Shown one piece after another: positions 23,000 through 35,453 of a DNA stretch of 64,000 nt. Numbering within the stretch: position 1 is the first letter of the stretch; each line of letters opens with the position of its first letter. Below the pieces are notes generated by a model that saw nothing but the letters and a program-made list of their open reading frames with translations, made no database searches and was not told where the DNA came from. Source of the stretch: Apostichopus japonicus. Lineage: Eukaryota > Echinodermata > Holothuroidea > Aspidochirotida > Stichopodidae. Position numbers and translations under genes: made by a program. The stretch covers positions 9,828,001 through 9,892,000 of the forward strand of contig NC_092575.1 in NCBI RefSeq assembly GCF_037975245.1. The letters run 5' to 3'.

Positions 23000-23139
23000 A
23001 ATCTCCTTTTGTAATGTCTGAAACTTATCAATATAAATAATTGCAGGCATTAAGTATCATTTCATGGCTAAGATTTTAGATATCTAAGTTGTCTTTCATA
23101 ATGATGTGTGTGGGTGGGGGAGGGGAGGGTATGTCTGTA

Positions 23140-23775
23140 TTGGATTGTGATTTGGGTTGGGAATTAAGCGTGTTTATGTGAGTAGGGATATGTTTGTATG
23201 GGATTGTAATCTAAGTGTACTGATGTTTTAGGGACATGTTTGTATTGGATTGTAATGTAAGCCTATTGATGTGTGAGAAGGTATGTGCTTATTGGATTGT
23301 AATGTAAGCCCACTAATGTATGTGTGAGGGGGTATGTGTTTATTGGATTGTAATGTAATGTAAGCCTACTGATGTTTATGTGGGGAGGTATGTGTTTATT
23401 GGATTGTAATGTAAGCCTACTGATGTATGTGTGAAGAGGTATGTGTGTATTGGATTGTAATGTAAGTCTGTTGATGTATGTGTGAGGAGGTATGTGTGTA
23501 TTGGATTGTAATGTAAGCCTGTTGATGTATGTGTGAGGAGGTATGTGCTTATTGGATTGTAATGTAAGCCTGTTGATGTATGTGTGAGGAGGTATGTGTG
23601 TATTGGATTGTAATGTAAGCCTGTTGATGTATGTGTGAGGAGGTATGTGTGTATTGGATTGTAATGTAAGCCTGTTGATGTATGTGTGAGGAGGTATGTG
23701 TTTATTGGATTGTAATGTAAGCCTACTGATGCATATGTGAGGAGGTATGTGTTTATTGGATTGTGATTGTCAACC
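23140..23775 (+). repeat. Minisatellite, about 51-base unit, about 12 copies
   Basis: The unit is roughly GAGGAGGTATGTGTGTATTG then GATTGTAATGTAAGCCTGTT and GATGTATGTGT. Copies between 23440 and 23700 are nearly identical; the left ones are more diverged. A TATGTGTG-rich core makes it look like a microsatellite that grew into a longer unit. Confidence 0.9.
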
Positions 23776-24321
23776 TTTTGCTATAGCTGGTATGTAACAG
23801 CTTCAGTGAGTACATTCAGTGAGTACATTCATGTGAGTACATTCATGGGCATATTAGGTTGAATATTTCCTTTGTGGTAGTTAACAAGAAACTCTTAAGT
23901 TACTAGTGTAGGTTGAAGCTGAAAACCCTATAAGTATGTATAGGACCAATGAAAAAACTCCTTTGTTGCACTTCAGGACATATGAAGACCCATCTTGGGG
24001 AGTTTTTTGATAAATAATGGCCGTTGCTATGTTATAGATGTTACCCTTGTGTACGTTAAAATTGCAAGTTTGTCATTGATGGATCCAGCTTAGTGGCCAA
24101 GTATATACTCGTTATGGTAACAATTTGGGATACTTTCTTTTGTAAAGCAGGAATCAGTCGGTCACAGCCATGTGCTACATCAAGTTTGGGGCTTAGGCTG
24201 GCAAGATCCAATTTTAGTTGGGCCTAAATCAAGCAACAGCCCAGTTTACCAATGATGAAGGTCTCTGAGTAACATTGTTTTACTGTGCACTCTTATAAAG
24301 TCAGCAGCATAAGATTTTATA

Positions 24322-24475
24322 GAGGGTTGGTAGAGGTGAAGAACTATTATTAGAGATACCTATTAGAGGCCTGGGTTGGTAGAGGTATTGGTAGAGGTGT
24401 GGAAGTATTGTTAGAGATACCTGTTAGAGGCCTGGGTTGGTAGAGCCTAGAGGTATTGGTAGAGGTCAAGGTACA
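24322..24475 (+). repeat. Short imperfect tandem repeat
   Basis: Two to three copies of a roughly 60-base unit with GGTTGGTAGAGGT, then TATT(A/G)TTAGAGATACCT and GTTAGAGGCCTGG. The small ORF on the other strand is a product of the repeat. Confidence 0.75.
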
Positions 24476-26394
24476 ATAGAACAAACTCTGCCAAGTAGAA
24501 TGATTCTCAGTATACTTGGTATGTAAATTCACAAAGAAACCTACTTCTGGTGGAAGTCAAACAAAGAGGTTGAAGTATGAAAAGTATTCAGATATTAATG
24601 GATCTTGTTTGAACCCCTGACTCTGCGTGGTCTTCCTTTGTGTGTACAATGAATGGTTTGTTGACAACATGCTAGGAATCACTCATGCATATATACATGA
24701 TTGTTATTACTCTACAGTGTTAGTGTTGTAAAAGCATCTTTCTGGGAGAGAACAATTATTAGTCTTTAGGGGGAGCAAATGTACTATGCATATGCTGGCA
24801 AGAAAGATGTCCATTAGGAAACATTTATATTGAGAGTAATAAAATGTAATATAACTCCTTAAAGAGACCATACAAAGTATCTAGAATAACTTTGGTTTTC
24901 TATTATTAATTAATGCCACTGTTTGCATCATGTAAGTTTAAGGTTATCTTTTACATCTTGTTGGAAATTCTAGCACCGACCTTTAAAATGTCTTGAATAA
25001 CTCATAACTAATTGCTCTATCTAAGAAGATTCATAATGGACTGCTTTCTAGTGTTGTCTTCGTAGAAACAATGCACTCTTCATATTGAGAACCAAGAAAC
25101 ACAGTGATTGCAATTTTAGTTAATGAAAGTGATGATACTGTAATTCTGCAGTTTGTGTAGACATAGTGCCCTATATACTGTAACTCTACTTATGGGAAGA
25201 ACTGACAGTTCTTTTAGTCATAGGCAATTATGTTAATGGCTCTGAGTTTCTTGATTATATCTTTTGTTTCTCCTGCAATTCTGACTCATTGTTGCAAATA
25301 TATGTATCATATCATATAAGGTTAATTATATGTAGTAAAGATCAATATTGCATGTGGTTTGTGTGCCTTTGTGCCATTTAGATATATTTGTTATGCAAAC
25401 TTGACACACAATGGTCCCTGTGAATATAGCCATTTTGCAGTTCCTAAGATGGTAGTCATTAACTGTTTGAAATTAATGTTCTGTTTAGTGTTTAGTTTAA
25501 TTAACCTTACCTTAAATTGACAAGCAGGTCATCAACAGAATTTGTCAAGTCTGAATACAAATCCAGGTTTATTATCAATATTTACTGAATAATTAATGCA
25601 ACTTTTCTACAAAAGAAAGATGTATTCAACATATTTTTGCATAAAGATGAACAGGTAACTGATAATAACATCTGTGGTTCATGATTATTTAAACTTCTGC
25701 TATGATTTATCATACACAATTTATGCTAGTAAACATGCAAACTTCTATTATTAAAGTACTGTAGGGTTAGAAAGGAAAGGCTCATGATGTTTTTTTTTAA
25801 AAGCTAAAGCCCTCTTCAATCGGTGTAAGCATATCTCATGATATAATTAACATAACAGACTAACAATATATATTTTGTGTTCATTTCAAACACAGTGGAT
25901 TACTTTGTTAAGCTGAGTTTGCTCCGATGTGTCCATAATGAAGCATTGTTGCTTTCAAGACATCATTCCATCTCAACCCTACTATGCACCTAAAATATTG
26001 CAGATTCAACTGTTAACCCTCTGCAGGTTAAGTTAATGCATTGTGACAATATAAATATTATACTGTAGGTATACAGGGGTATATAGGCTCTGCCTATGAC
26101 ATCGTGCATCGCTTGCGTTATTATACCCCTGTTAGTGCATTATCCTGCGATGAACGCATGGTAGACTGTTTGTTCACCCTGTTCATTCTTACTAAACACA
26201 AAATAAACATAAATTTTCATCTCAGAATGTTATAATTTAATGAAGTATTAAAAGGAAAAAAATGAACAATTGTCTCAAAACTGTACTCTAAGTTCTTTAC
26301 ATTTATGATCTAGTTAAAAGTCTCAAACAATGTTAATGCTCAAATAAAATAACAAGAGTGATATAGTATATAGTGCATTGAATTTACAGTTAGT
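24476..26394. other. AT-rich noncoding stretch
   Basis: Nothing is recognised: no exon with both splice sites and an open frame, no repeat boundaries, no RNA gene. Confidence 0.5.
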
Positions 26395-28066
26395 TGGCAA
26401 GGAAGGATCAAAGCATACTACACCTGTACTTGTATAGAACTGTCATTGGCTGGTTCGATTGTTGTACAAGGAAGGATCAAAGCATACTACACCTGTACTT
26501 GTATAACTGTCAATGGTTGGTTTGATTGTTAAACAATGAAGGATCAAAGCATACAACACCTGTACTTGTATAACTGTCATTGGTTGGTTCGATTGTTGTA
26601 CAAGGAAGGATCAAAGCATACTACACCTGTACTTGTATAGAACTGTCATTGGTTGGTTGGATTGTTATACAAGGAAGGATCAAAGCATATTACACCTGTA
26701 CTTATATAACTGTCATTGGTTGGTTCGATTGTTATACAATGAAGGATCAAAGCATACTACACCTGTACTTGTATAGAACTGTCATTGGTTGGTTGGATTG
26801 TTATACAAGGAAGGATCAAAGCATACTACACCTGTACTTGTATAACTCTCATTGGTTGGTTGGATTGTTATACAATGAAGGATCAAAGCATTCTACACCT
26901 GTACTTGTAAAGAACTGTCATTGGTTGGTTCGATTGTTATACAATGAAGGATCAAAGCATACTACACCTGTACTTGTATAGAACTGTCAATGGTTGGTTC
27001 GATTGTTTTACAATGAAGGATCAAAGCATACTACACCTGTACTTGTATAACTGTCATTGGTTGGTTCGATTGTTATACAATGAAGGATCAAAGCATACTA
27101 CACCTGTACTTGTATAGAACTGTCAATGGTTGGTTCGATTGTTTTACAATGAAGGATCAAAGCATACTACACCTGTACTTGTATAACTGTCATTGGTTGG
27201 TTCGATTGTTATACAATGAAGGATCAAAGCATACTACACCTGTACTTGTATAGAACTGTCAATGGTTGGTTCGATTGTTTTACAATGAAGGATCAAAGCA
27301 TACTACACCTGTACTTGTATAACTCTCATCGGTTGGTTGGATTGTTATGCAATGAAGGATCAAAGCATATAACACCTGTACTTGTATAGAACTGTCATTG
27401 GTTGGTTCGATTGTTATACAAGGAAGGATCAAAGCATACTACACCTGTACTTGTATAACTGTCATTGGTTGGTTCGATTGTTATACAATGAAGGATCAAA
27501 GCATACTACACCTGTACTTGTATAACTGTCATTGGCTGGTTCGATTGTTATACAAGGAAGGATCAAAGCATACTACACCTGTACTTGTATAGAACTGTCA
27601 TTGGTTGGTTCTATTGTTATACAATGAAGGATCAAAGCATACTACACCTGTACTTGTATAACTGTCATTGGTTGGTTCGATTGTTATACAATGAAGGATC
27701 AAAGCATACTACACCTGTACTTGTATAGAACTGTCAATGGTTGGTTCGATTGTTTTACAATGAAGGATCAAAGCATACTACACCTGTACTTGTATAACTG
27801 TCATTGGTTGGTTCGATTGTTATACAATGAAGGATCAAAGCATACAACACCTGTACTTGTATAACTGTCAATGGTTGGTTCGATTGTTATACAAGGAAGG
27901 ATCAAAGCATACTACACCTGTACTTGTACAACTGTCATTGGTTGGTTCGCTTGTTATACAATGAAGGATCAAAGCATACAACTCCTGTACTTGTATAACT
28001 GTCAATGGTTGATTCGATTGTTATACAATGAAGGATCAAAGCATACTACACCTGTACTTGTATAAC
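26395..28066 (+). repeat. Large minisatellite, 67/69-base unit, about 25 copies
   Basis: The unit reads TGGTTGGTTCGATTGTTATA then CAATGAAGGATCAAAGCATA then CTACACCTGTACTTGTATA(GA)ACTGTCA. Two length classes differ by GA after GTATA. Other variants are CAAGG against CAATG and TTATA against TTTTA. Some two- and three-unit blocks recur, so the array grew partly by multi-unit duplication. The frames that cross several units (133, 64 and 64 codons) are repeat artefacts. Confidence 0.95.
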
Positions 28067-28554
28067 AATAAACTTTCAAGCCAGATACTAATTTTAGTGA
28101 CTAAGAGAAAAGCTGTGCTTTTTGTCACTCACTAACTCCTTTGTTTGCTAAGAAAGTAGCCTAGATTGTAGTCATTTAACCTTTTAAATTAAATTAAGTA
28201 AGTTTACTTGAATTTGTTCAATATATGCTTGCAAAGAATCAATACAGATATGAATGTTTGCTTTAATTTGTGCCACTTGGATACTTAAATGGTTTTCATA
28301 TAGCCATAGCTTATTCATGTCACCAATCACTAAACTGATCTGTAGAAATAAGACTTCCCTTTAAAGCTTTCTTAGCATACAGTTGGTATAGAAGAACCTG
28401 CCACAGTTATTTGTTCAATGCACAAAGCAACTTTACCATGTCATATTACTGCACACAATGAGTTTGTTATTGAAATTGAAACAGATACAATTGACATTGA
28501 ATTTGAGACAAACACTGATCTATGCTGTGAAGAAAGTTAATGGAAGTGCTTGGC

Positions 28555-28965
28555 GGCAGATTTAATAATGAAATTGAAATAGCATATTTATTTGTTCTGG
28601 AAAACTGGAGTTCTGTTATTGAGAAAAAGTGACTGTAACTTTGGGCATTATAATGATATAAATTATCATTCATATTTTGTATGCATTCCCTGGGTAGAAT
28701 TTACATAGTACCAATTTAATTTATTGGTTTCCTTTTTTGTGTGTAAATTTAGACATTAGAAATAGGAAAATTTGAAATGGAAATAGCATTTTTATTTGTG
28801 CTGGAAAACTGGAGTTCTGTTATTGAGAAAAAGTGACTGTAACCTTGTGCATATAATAATATAAAGCATTGTATGCAATCCCTGGGTAGAATCTACATAA
28901 TACCAATTAAAATTATTGGTTTTATTTTCTTGTAAATTTAGACATTAGAAACAAGTAAACTATTG
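28555..28965 (+). repeat. Tandem duplication of about 210 bases
   Basis: The segment starting GAAATTGAAATAGCATATTT near 28570 recurs at about 28778 as GAAATGGAAATAGCATTTTT. Both copies contain GGAAAACTGGAGTTCTGTTA then TTGAGAAAAAGTGACTGTAA, CCCTGGGTAGAAT, ACATA(G/A)TACCAATT and GTAAATTTAGACATTAGAAA. The copies are imperfect, so the duplication is not recent. Confidence 0.85.
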
Positions 28966-29335
28966 GTCTGTTCAATTGGTCCAAAACCTGCTCGTTTAAA
29001 AGGATTACAAAACCTGGAATTGTAGGCTGTAGATATGTCAGTGAAAGCTTCTGACCTACAGTAGATAAAAATTCTGAATCAATGAAAGCGAGAAACTCAT
29101 ATTTATAGCTATTGCTTGTTGATAAAATCAGCTATGAGATGTTAAAATGTTTCTACATTAAAGTTAGTATTGAATCTTAAAGCAAACATTTCATCAAATT
29201 GAGAAACCCTCTTCTTGATATCTTTCCGAATGAAATTTAAAAGATATCAATAACTTGATATAGTTTTACAAACTTTGATATCCAGGCAGTTGTTCATATT
29301 TAATGTTAGTATGCATATTGCTGCAACTATGTAAT

Positions 29336-29694
29336 CAGTGGCGGAACTAGGGGTATTGGTCAGGAGGGGCGAGAATGGTCTGTAGGGGCGCTTTTGATAC
29401 TACCTAAGCAGAGAGCCACCACAGGTTGGCGTGGAGTGTAAAGAAATGTGTTGATTAAAGATACTTCCTAGATTGCCGGAAATGACCCTTTCCGGGCCTG
29501 GCTAATTTGCAGATAAACGAAGAATAAATAGGTTTCATCGCCAAGTTACACCAACAAAATGTGACAAATATCAATAGGTAGATGAGAGCGCCATAAAAAT
29601 TTAATAATGGCTAATAAGTAAAAAGTGTTAAAGAGCTGAAAAGAGCTGGTCAGGGGGCATCCCCCGCCCTGACTATATGGACGCTCCGCCACTG
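29336..29694 (-). mobile_element. MITE, sister of 13709-14103 (CAGTGGCGGA ends)
   Basis: It is 359 bases long. The ends are CAGTGGCGGAACTAGG and, inverted, CAGTGGCGGAGC. The flanks TATGTAAT (29328-29335) and TATGTAGT (29695-29702) agree at 7 of 8 positions. The interior matches the copy at 13.7 kb, including the module and AATTTGCAGATAAACGAAGA. No coding capacity. Confidence 0.88.
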
Positions 29695-29702
29695 TATGTA
29701 GT

Positions 29703-30460
29703 CCACATGACACAGCTTTTCCCACATAATATATATGATCAATGTTTATATCATGCTTAGGAAACTGTCACATAGAGTGACAATCATACCCTACTGTGTG
29801 TTTAAATTTGTTAGCTAGTTGCGTATCATCAAAAGAGTGATATTTTTGAACATAACAAAGAACTTAAGAAAATCGGGACAATAAAAATTGCTGGTGGGAC
29901 ATTATATTTTCGTTGCAAAACAGGACAATCCTGATTAATAGAAATGTTTGGTAATTCTATGAAAAGGGAAGTTAATGGTGAAGGTTTTGGGTATTCTTGT
30001 AGTTTGTGTCATGGGTGCCGCGGTCATGTGACTGGAGGGTGCCATTGTGTTTAAGAGACATTGTTTAAGGAACTTTAGGGTTGTTACATACCCCTCAAGG
30101 TAATTAGCACTGTACAAGACCACGGATTAAGTATTCCAAAGGAAGTTCAGCACCTCCAAAAATTTGTAGAGTAGGAAGAGGATTGAATTAACTGGGAAAA
30201 CATAAGTACTTATGGGTAAAACTATCTGAGCAAATTATTGCTTGACCCTGCTAGGACATGTGAGTGCACAAGAGGATGACAATACTCACAGCTGGCCTTG
30301 GTAATTCACATTGGATAATTCAAGGAGGATCAGGATCTAGTTTACCTTCCCTGGGATACATCCACAGGTGAGAACCTGTGGTGGATCAACGTCGAAAGAT
30401 GGGAGAATATGTAAGCAGGAAAAGGTGACGGTCCTTGTTTACAAATCAAGTAGCTAGCTA
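29703..30460. other. Noncoding stretch
   Basis: Nothing is recognised beyond AT-rich DNA. Short ORFs lack splice context. Confidence 0.45.
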
Positions 30461-30468
30461 GTTACCAA

Positions 30469-30990
30469 CAGCATTACCAGCGGCACATGCCAAAAAAACG
30501 CTAGATTTGCAAAAGTAAAACCCCAGAAAACTCTAGATATAGATTTTCATGAACATATGTAATGTAGCCTATTACCTTCCATCACAAGTTGCAATTATTC
30601 ATATGACAGTTTTATGATTATTTAAACATATTTCAAGTCATAATGGCTCATAATTATAACAAAACAACTGTAGAATCAACAAAATTACAACTAATTCAGA
30701 TGCAATTTAACTGCAAGAAACGATTCTCGTCTCAGTCCGTTGACCAGCTCTGTTCCGCATAATAAATATATCGACTGCGATAACATTGTATAAAAGTAAC
30801 ATATAAATAGGTTCAGTGTGTTGCCAAGCAGTAATTTCACCTTGAATGTTTCCGATACGTGCAATATTTTTGTTAACCATAAATTTCGGGCAAAAAATGC
30901 TAGATCAATTTTGAAAAAACGTACGCTAAAACACCAGAAAAGTCTTAAACCGCTAAATCTAGTGTAAAAACGCTAACGCTGGTAACACTG
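30469..30990 (+). mobile_element. hAT-like MITE (CAG.(T)TTACCAGCG ends)
   Basis: The ends are CAGCATTACCAGCG and, inverted, CAGTGTTACCAGCG. The flanks GTTACCAA (30461-30468) and GTTACTAA (30991-30998) match at 7 of 8. It is 522 bases long. Internal subterminal stretches with AAAACGCTA and CCAGAAAA occur near both ends. It sits immediately upstream of the candidate exon at 31017, whose pyrimidine tract begins just after the right-hand duplication. Confidence 0.8.
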
Positions 30991-31016
30991 GTTACTAATC
31001 TTGATCGTCTTTGCAG

Positions 31017-31114
31017 GATTGCACGTTCTGATCCAGAGTATACAAGCGTTCCCACCACAATCTCGATCACCCTTGTGGTATCAGATCCTGCTTGCATCCT
31101 TAAATGTGAACAAG
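31017..31114 (+). CDS. Candidate exon H, phase 2 to 1
   Basis: Frame between acceptor CTTGATCGTCTTTGCAG and donor CAAG|GTGACA. In phase 2 it encodes IARSDPEYTSVPTTISITLV then VSDPACILKCEQ, a beta-rich, well-mixed sequence that looks like folded protein. It would follow 17897-18008 (AG+G, Arg) or exon E (TC+G, Ser), and the split Gly codon continues at 34377. Unspliced, the frame runs on to CEQGDNRLVAHWGIC and a TAG. Function is not recognised. A GAIN/GPS-like reading was considered but key residues are missing. Confidence 0.42.
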
Positions 31115-31396
31115 GTGACAACAGACTTGTGGCCCACTGGGGGATTTGTTAGCTATCTTTGTTTTGACTCTCCACTGTGGACCTTTAATCCATGATTCTA
31201 GAAATATTTTATCCCTCACTCTAGATTTGGTTGCTTTGAAGGTGGTATCTGGTGCTTGAGTATTCTGGACAGTGCAAGACAGTTGGTTATAATCTGAGAT
31301 GTTATTATATTTACGGTTTTTCAAGGCTTCAATCTGCTTATTAAAGCCTCGTTGATAATGTCTCCTTGGAATGTGGTACTTGTGGAATCTTTTCAT
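31100..31396 (-). pseudogene. Degenerate minus-strand coding remnant, unknown
   Basis: A 98-codon minus-strand frame is rich in Lys, Arg, His and Tyr, with KRFHKYHIPRRHYQRGFNKQ and later KSRVRDKIFLESWIKGPQ. The same frame stays protein-like upstream on the minus strand to about 31530 (ENGFEFLFNESIDHQRANYY), interrupted by two stops. That pattern suggests the eroded end of a retroelement or other repeated gene. I cannot name the family. It barely overlaps exon H. Confidence 0.3.
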
Positions 31397-31962
31397 GTCA
31401 ATTTCATGAGCATTTCATGATCATCCAATTGCAAATATTTTATGAGAATAATAGTTCGCTCTCTGATGATCGATTGATTCATTAAATAGAAACTCAAAAC
31501 CATTCTCAGTGCAATAATGCTATATGTTGTCAGTACACGTTGATCCACTGTTGCTATGGATACATCAATAAGGTATCATTAAATTTCACATGTGTACAGT
31601 AAGCATTCTATTTGGATGGCTTTGATCTTATCCATGCAGACAATTTTCAGCATCATATTCATGCAATTTACAACTTCTGCTTTAGGAATAAGCCTTGAAG
31701 GTTACTTTTTATAAATTAGGTTAACTGTCTTAGATATAGTTTAGTTGATGTTTTACCTATAGTCCAGATTGTGCATCGGTTAATGTGATTGGATATATAG
31801 TCTTCCACCGTGCAGATTATCCACATGGATGTTCAGTAGGAGGTATGATACACATGCTGAAAAGTGGACTAGAAAGTTTCATTACATAAAGGCTGCAATG
31901 CTAGTTAATGACAGTCTGGAATGATGTCTATTGCATTGAAGAATAAATATGTCAGGAGTTAA

Positions 31963-32317
31963 AGGCATTGAAGACTCGACCCAAACCGCGTGCGGCCATC
32001 TGAAAAAGTTAACTTTCTGTTGCTTGCAAGTGACGTTTTGTTCGTGTCGCTACAAAATGCAGACAGTAATGAAATGTGATACCTTGTTATCTTAAGCTGG
32101 ACCCGAGATGTCCATCGCTGTATCGTTTGTATACTGTGCTGTGTGTATTGACCGCAGCTTTATGTACTGACTGTACACTAGTGTCTAAATTACTGACGGT
32201 AGCAAGCTGTGTGTGTATTTTCTGGGCTCGATGGTGGTGTTTAACACTTCTGTTACACCTCATTCCAAACTAGGTCAAATTACCAGCAGTTTCTTTTTGT
32301 GCGAGTCTTCACACCCT
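31963..32317 (+). mobile_element. TTAA-type (piggyBac-like) MITE
   Basis: The inverted ends are AGGCATTGAAGACTCG and AGGGTGTGAAGACTCG, each flanked by TTAA (31959-31962 and 32318-32321). It is 355 bases long with no coding capacity. The TTAA duplication is the hallmark of piggyBac-type insertion, although the terminal bases differ from classical piggyBac ends. A truncated, inverted relative lies at about 1060-1259. Confidence 0.8.
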
Positions 32318-32321
32318 TTAA

Positions 32322-34376
32322 CTTGTTAGAGATTAATCCAAGGAGGATGATATAATTCTCAATTTTTTTTTTCAACTTCATTAGATCTCATTACATTGTG
32401 TCTGTGATTGAGTTTACCATTCAAGGTCAACATAACAACATTGATACCTACTTGTTGTGAAAAGAAAGGTACAGTCAAGTTATTTATAGAACATTAATAC
32501 CCTGACATATGTCCAACTATATACTGTAATAGCATGGGGTTAGAAGAGACTTCTAACTCTATGGTAAGAGCTATTTTCTGAAGTTACCAAGGGCTAGTCT
32601 GGGCCAACTGAAGTACCAAATGTCATTTCAAAAGCATGTTTAGTGTGGTTAAACTCATATATAGGTGAACCAAATATCTACTCAATTTTTTAGAATGCTT
32701 CAAAACTATGGCTTTGCATTTTACCCTTGATTAAAATGTCACAAGTGGTTGATATGCGCATACATGAATAGTAATGGCACGATTTCTACAGTAGCAAAAA
32801 ATTTGTTTTTTATATAAGTCATGACTGTTGTGAAATGTAAGACCTACTTTTTACAGCCTGATGCAATTTGCTTCGACGGTGTACTCTACGATAAAAGCAA
32901 AAACAATAGAGCATTATTAAAGTTCAAATCATATCCACAGGTTTTGATTATTAAGCTGTGTGCTGCACACAATGTGACAATGCATTAACTGCATTGTCTG
33001 TCACAGGTGCATAATACAGTGGAGTAAAGAAATGAAAAGAAGGATGTGTTTTGAACTCATTTGAAATGCTTATTAGTAAAGTTACCATGGTTATTAAAAG
33101 CTATCACTGCTTATCAAGTAATCAGCTGGAATATGTGTATGATTGCTCTTCACTGGGTATTGTCTCTGTATTGAGTGAAATTCACAGTAATAAAGGAATA
33201 ATGTTCAAACTGGAGGAGAATTGAAGGAAATTTTGCTCACCAATCATCATGTGTTGGTATGACTGATTGAGATACTAGTGATTGAACAACTTACCCAAAC
33301 AAATATAATGAATCACTTTTAACTAGGGAAAAGCCAAGTATGAAAGCCTTTGGCTTTGCTTTGCCTTTAATTTTCTTATCACAGGATGAACAACTACATT
33401 GTTGGTCACTCCAGAATTTTAAAGCGATATTAAAAAATTTCCCAATTTAGTACTCCTCTTTGTTAAGATTCCATCCTACAAATTTATTCCCAGGTGTTGA
33501 AGAGGACATTACCATAGACTGTTTATTTTGTGAGAATAAATGTCTCTGAAAGTGTCAGTGAAGTCACTATAAATGTTTAACCTACTTTTGGTACAGGTTA
33601 TAACATGTTTGCAATCAATAATTATAAGCAATTTTCCTTAATAAAAGAATGTGAGTTTGCACCATCAAGTATGGTTGTAGAATATGGATGTTGATGATAG
33701 TTGTGACCATGTGATCAGTTGACATTTATGCTATTTTCTTCTTGGATTCCTTCAAATACTGGTCAGATGAAGATTGCTGACCTATCTAGAGGCTACAGTT
33801 TACAACAAGGTCCAACTCACACATCAATGTTAACTCAATAATTTAAAATTGTGCGAGTACAAAGTACAAAGTGTGTTAGTAGTTAGTGGTCTCTTAAGTT
33901 TGCCATAGTTTGTTCTATATATTGGAAGTTAGATCAATTGGTAAATTTGGCTCCCATGCGTGATCTTTATTGATTTCTCAAAACCTCATGCAAACTGAAA
34001 TTTGTAGATGCAAAATACATTTTAAGTTGATCTCTGGCCAGCATTTATGTTAGTTGCAGGAATAACCCTGTGTCCTACACTGTATGTCACTATTTTCAAT
34101 ATAACATTGAGGTATACAATCCTTCTTCCGGATACCTTCTTTGGCAAACTTAGTTTTACCATGCACGAAAATTCTTAACCATAAGTTACTTCAAGTTGCA
34201 AATAGAGCACCAGATTGCATCAATTTAGGACCCTTAATAAATCAAAACCTTATCAAAGGGGGGACCCCTCCCCCAGGACTCCATTCACAAATAAACATTT
34301 TGCTCCCCTCATTATGTGTTGTGCATTCCTAGATTGAAATGCCTGGTGACCACACTGATTGTTTGGTCAATTTCAG
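32322..34376. other. Noncoding DNA, nothing recognised
   Basis: About 2 kb of AT-rich sequence without repeats or exons that I can support. The pyrimidine tract of the next candidate exon closes it. Confidence 0.45.
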
Positions 34377-34506
34377 GTCAGTTTAGTGAACGGTCCGAAT
34401 ATATAGTTATCCAGGAAATGAAATCTGCTACAAATAGTTCATGCTTTAAACACACTCAAGTGGCCCGTATTAGTTTTCACACTCTTGAGTTTCATGGGGT
34501 CAACAG
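34377..34506 (+). CDS. Candidate exon I, phase 1 to 2
   Basis: The acceptor is TTTGGTCAATTTCAG and the donor AACAG|GTTATC, which is weak. In phase 1 it encodes QFSERSEYIVIQEMKSATNS then SCFKHTQVARISFHTLEFHG and VN. The alternating hydrophobic pattern (ARISFHTLEFHGV) suggests beta strands. It continues the Gly codon left by 31017-31114 and leaves in phase 2, fitting 35454. The frame is open for 77 codons around it, so openness alone is weak evidence; the splice phases give the main support. Confidence 0.42.
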
Positions 34507-35453
34507 GTTATCGAACTTAGCCTTAATGTCTGTGATTTATACTAGATGACTTTGGCTTTGGCAAAAAGTGAAAATATTTCAAAGTGTTTAAACAATGTCA
34601 TGTAACTCTCATTTACTAATAACAATTATTAAAGGGATGGTGGGTGGCAATATTTCTCAATATTGGTAAAAGAAAATGTCCATTTGCTCATATATCCATG
34701 TGTCTTCATTTCACCAATTTTTCTGGATATTTAAATATTTCGGAATAAAAATTCTTTACTGTAAAATCCTTACCAGCGAATTAACTGGTTGATACCCACA
34801 AATAGGTGCTACTGTACAAATAAGAGATGGACATATCTTATCTTTACTGGTTCTCACTTAATTCTTGGACAGATTTAACTCACTTGCTCTGAAGTCAGAT
34901 ACGTGGAATTTTGAGCAAATTATATGGCAATTAGGAGTCAAAAAGCCAACTGGCTTTCTGGTTTTCTTTTGAATTTGTTCTTCCTCTCTGATCATCCAAG
35001 TATGCAAAGTATGGAGCATATATTTTTGAGATCATGCCATTTTTCTCCTTTCTTTCATGCTTTTCAAATATTTTGGTATACTTTTTCCTTTTATTTCATT
35101 CTATTCAATTTTGCCCTAAAGGTCTAAGATGTCTTTAAGGACGTCACTTAGTAACCGTTTAAAAGCCAATCTAAAACCATTTTGAAATATTAACTTGCAT
35201 CAAGTATAGACATCCTGACTATGTCACAGCCATAGAAAATGGAGCAAACGGAAAGAATTGAAGAACACATGTGACATATTCTTGCGTTTCTCTTTTATGT
35301 GTAGAGTGCTATTAGCAATTGTGTTGTAATCTCAGAGCTTTTAAAGTTATAAAGGAACCAGTTCATCTTCTTTACAGATGTCTATTTTATGACCAGCCAT
35401 AAAAGCTTGCTAAAAAGTATAAATTCACCATAGGTATATGTGCTTAATTGCAG

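Noticed and set aside
26580-28065. ORFs of 133, 64 and 64 codons through the minisatellite
   Set aside because: Length variants of the unit break the frame irregularly, and the open parts reflect only the repeat.
31017-31160. GAIN/GPS domain of an adhesion receptor in exons G and H
   Set aside because: The C..W..GC spacing is only loosely imitated, the HLT motif is absent, and the only reading that gives a terminal WGIC runs past the splice donor into a stop.
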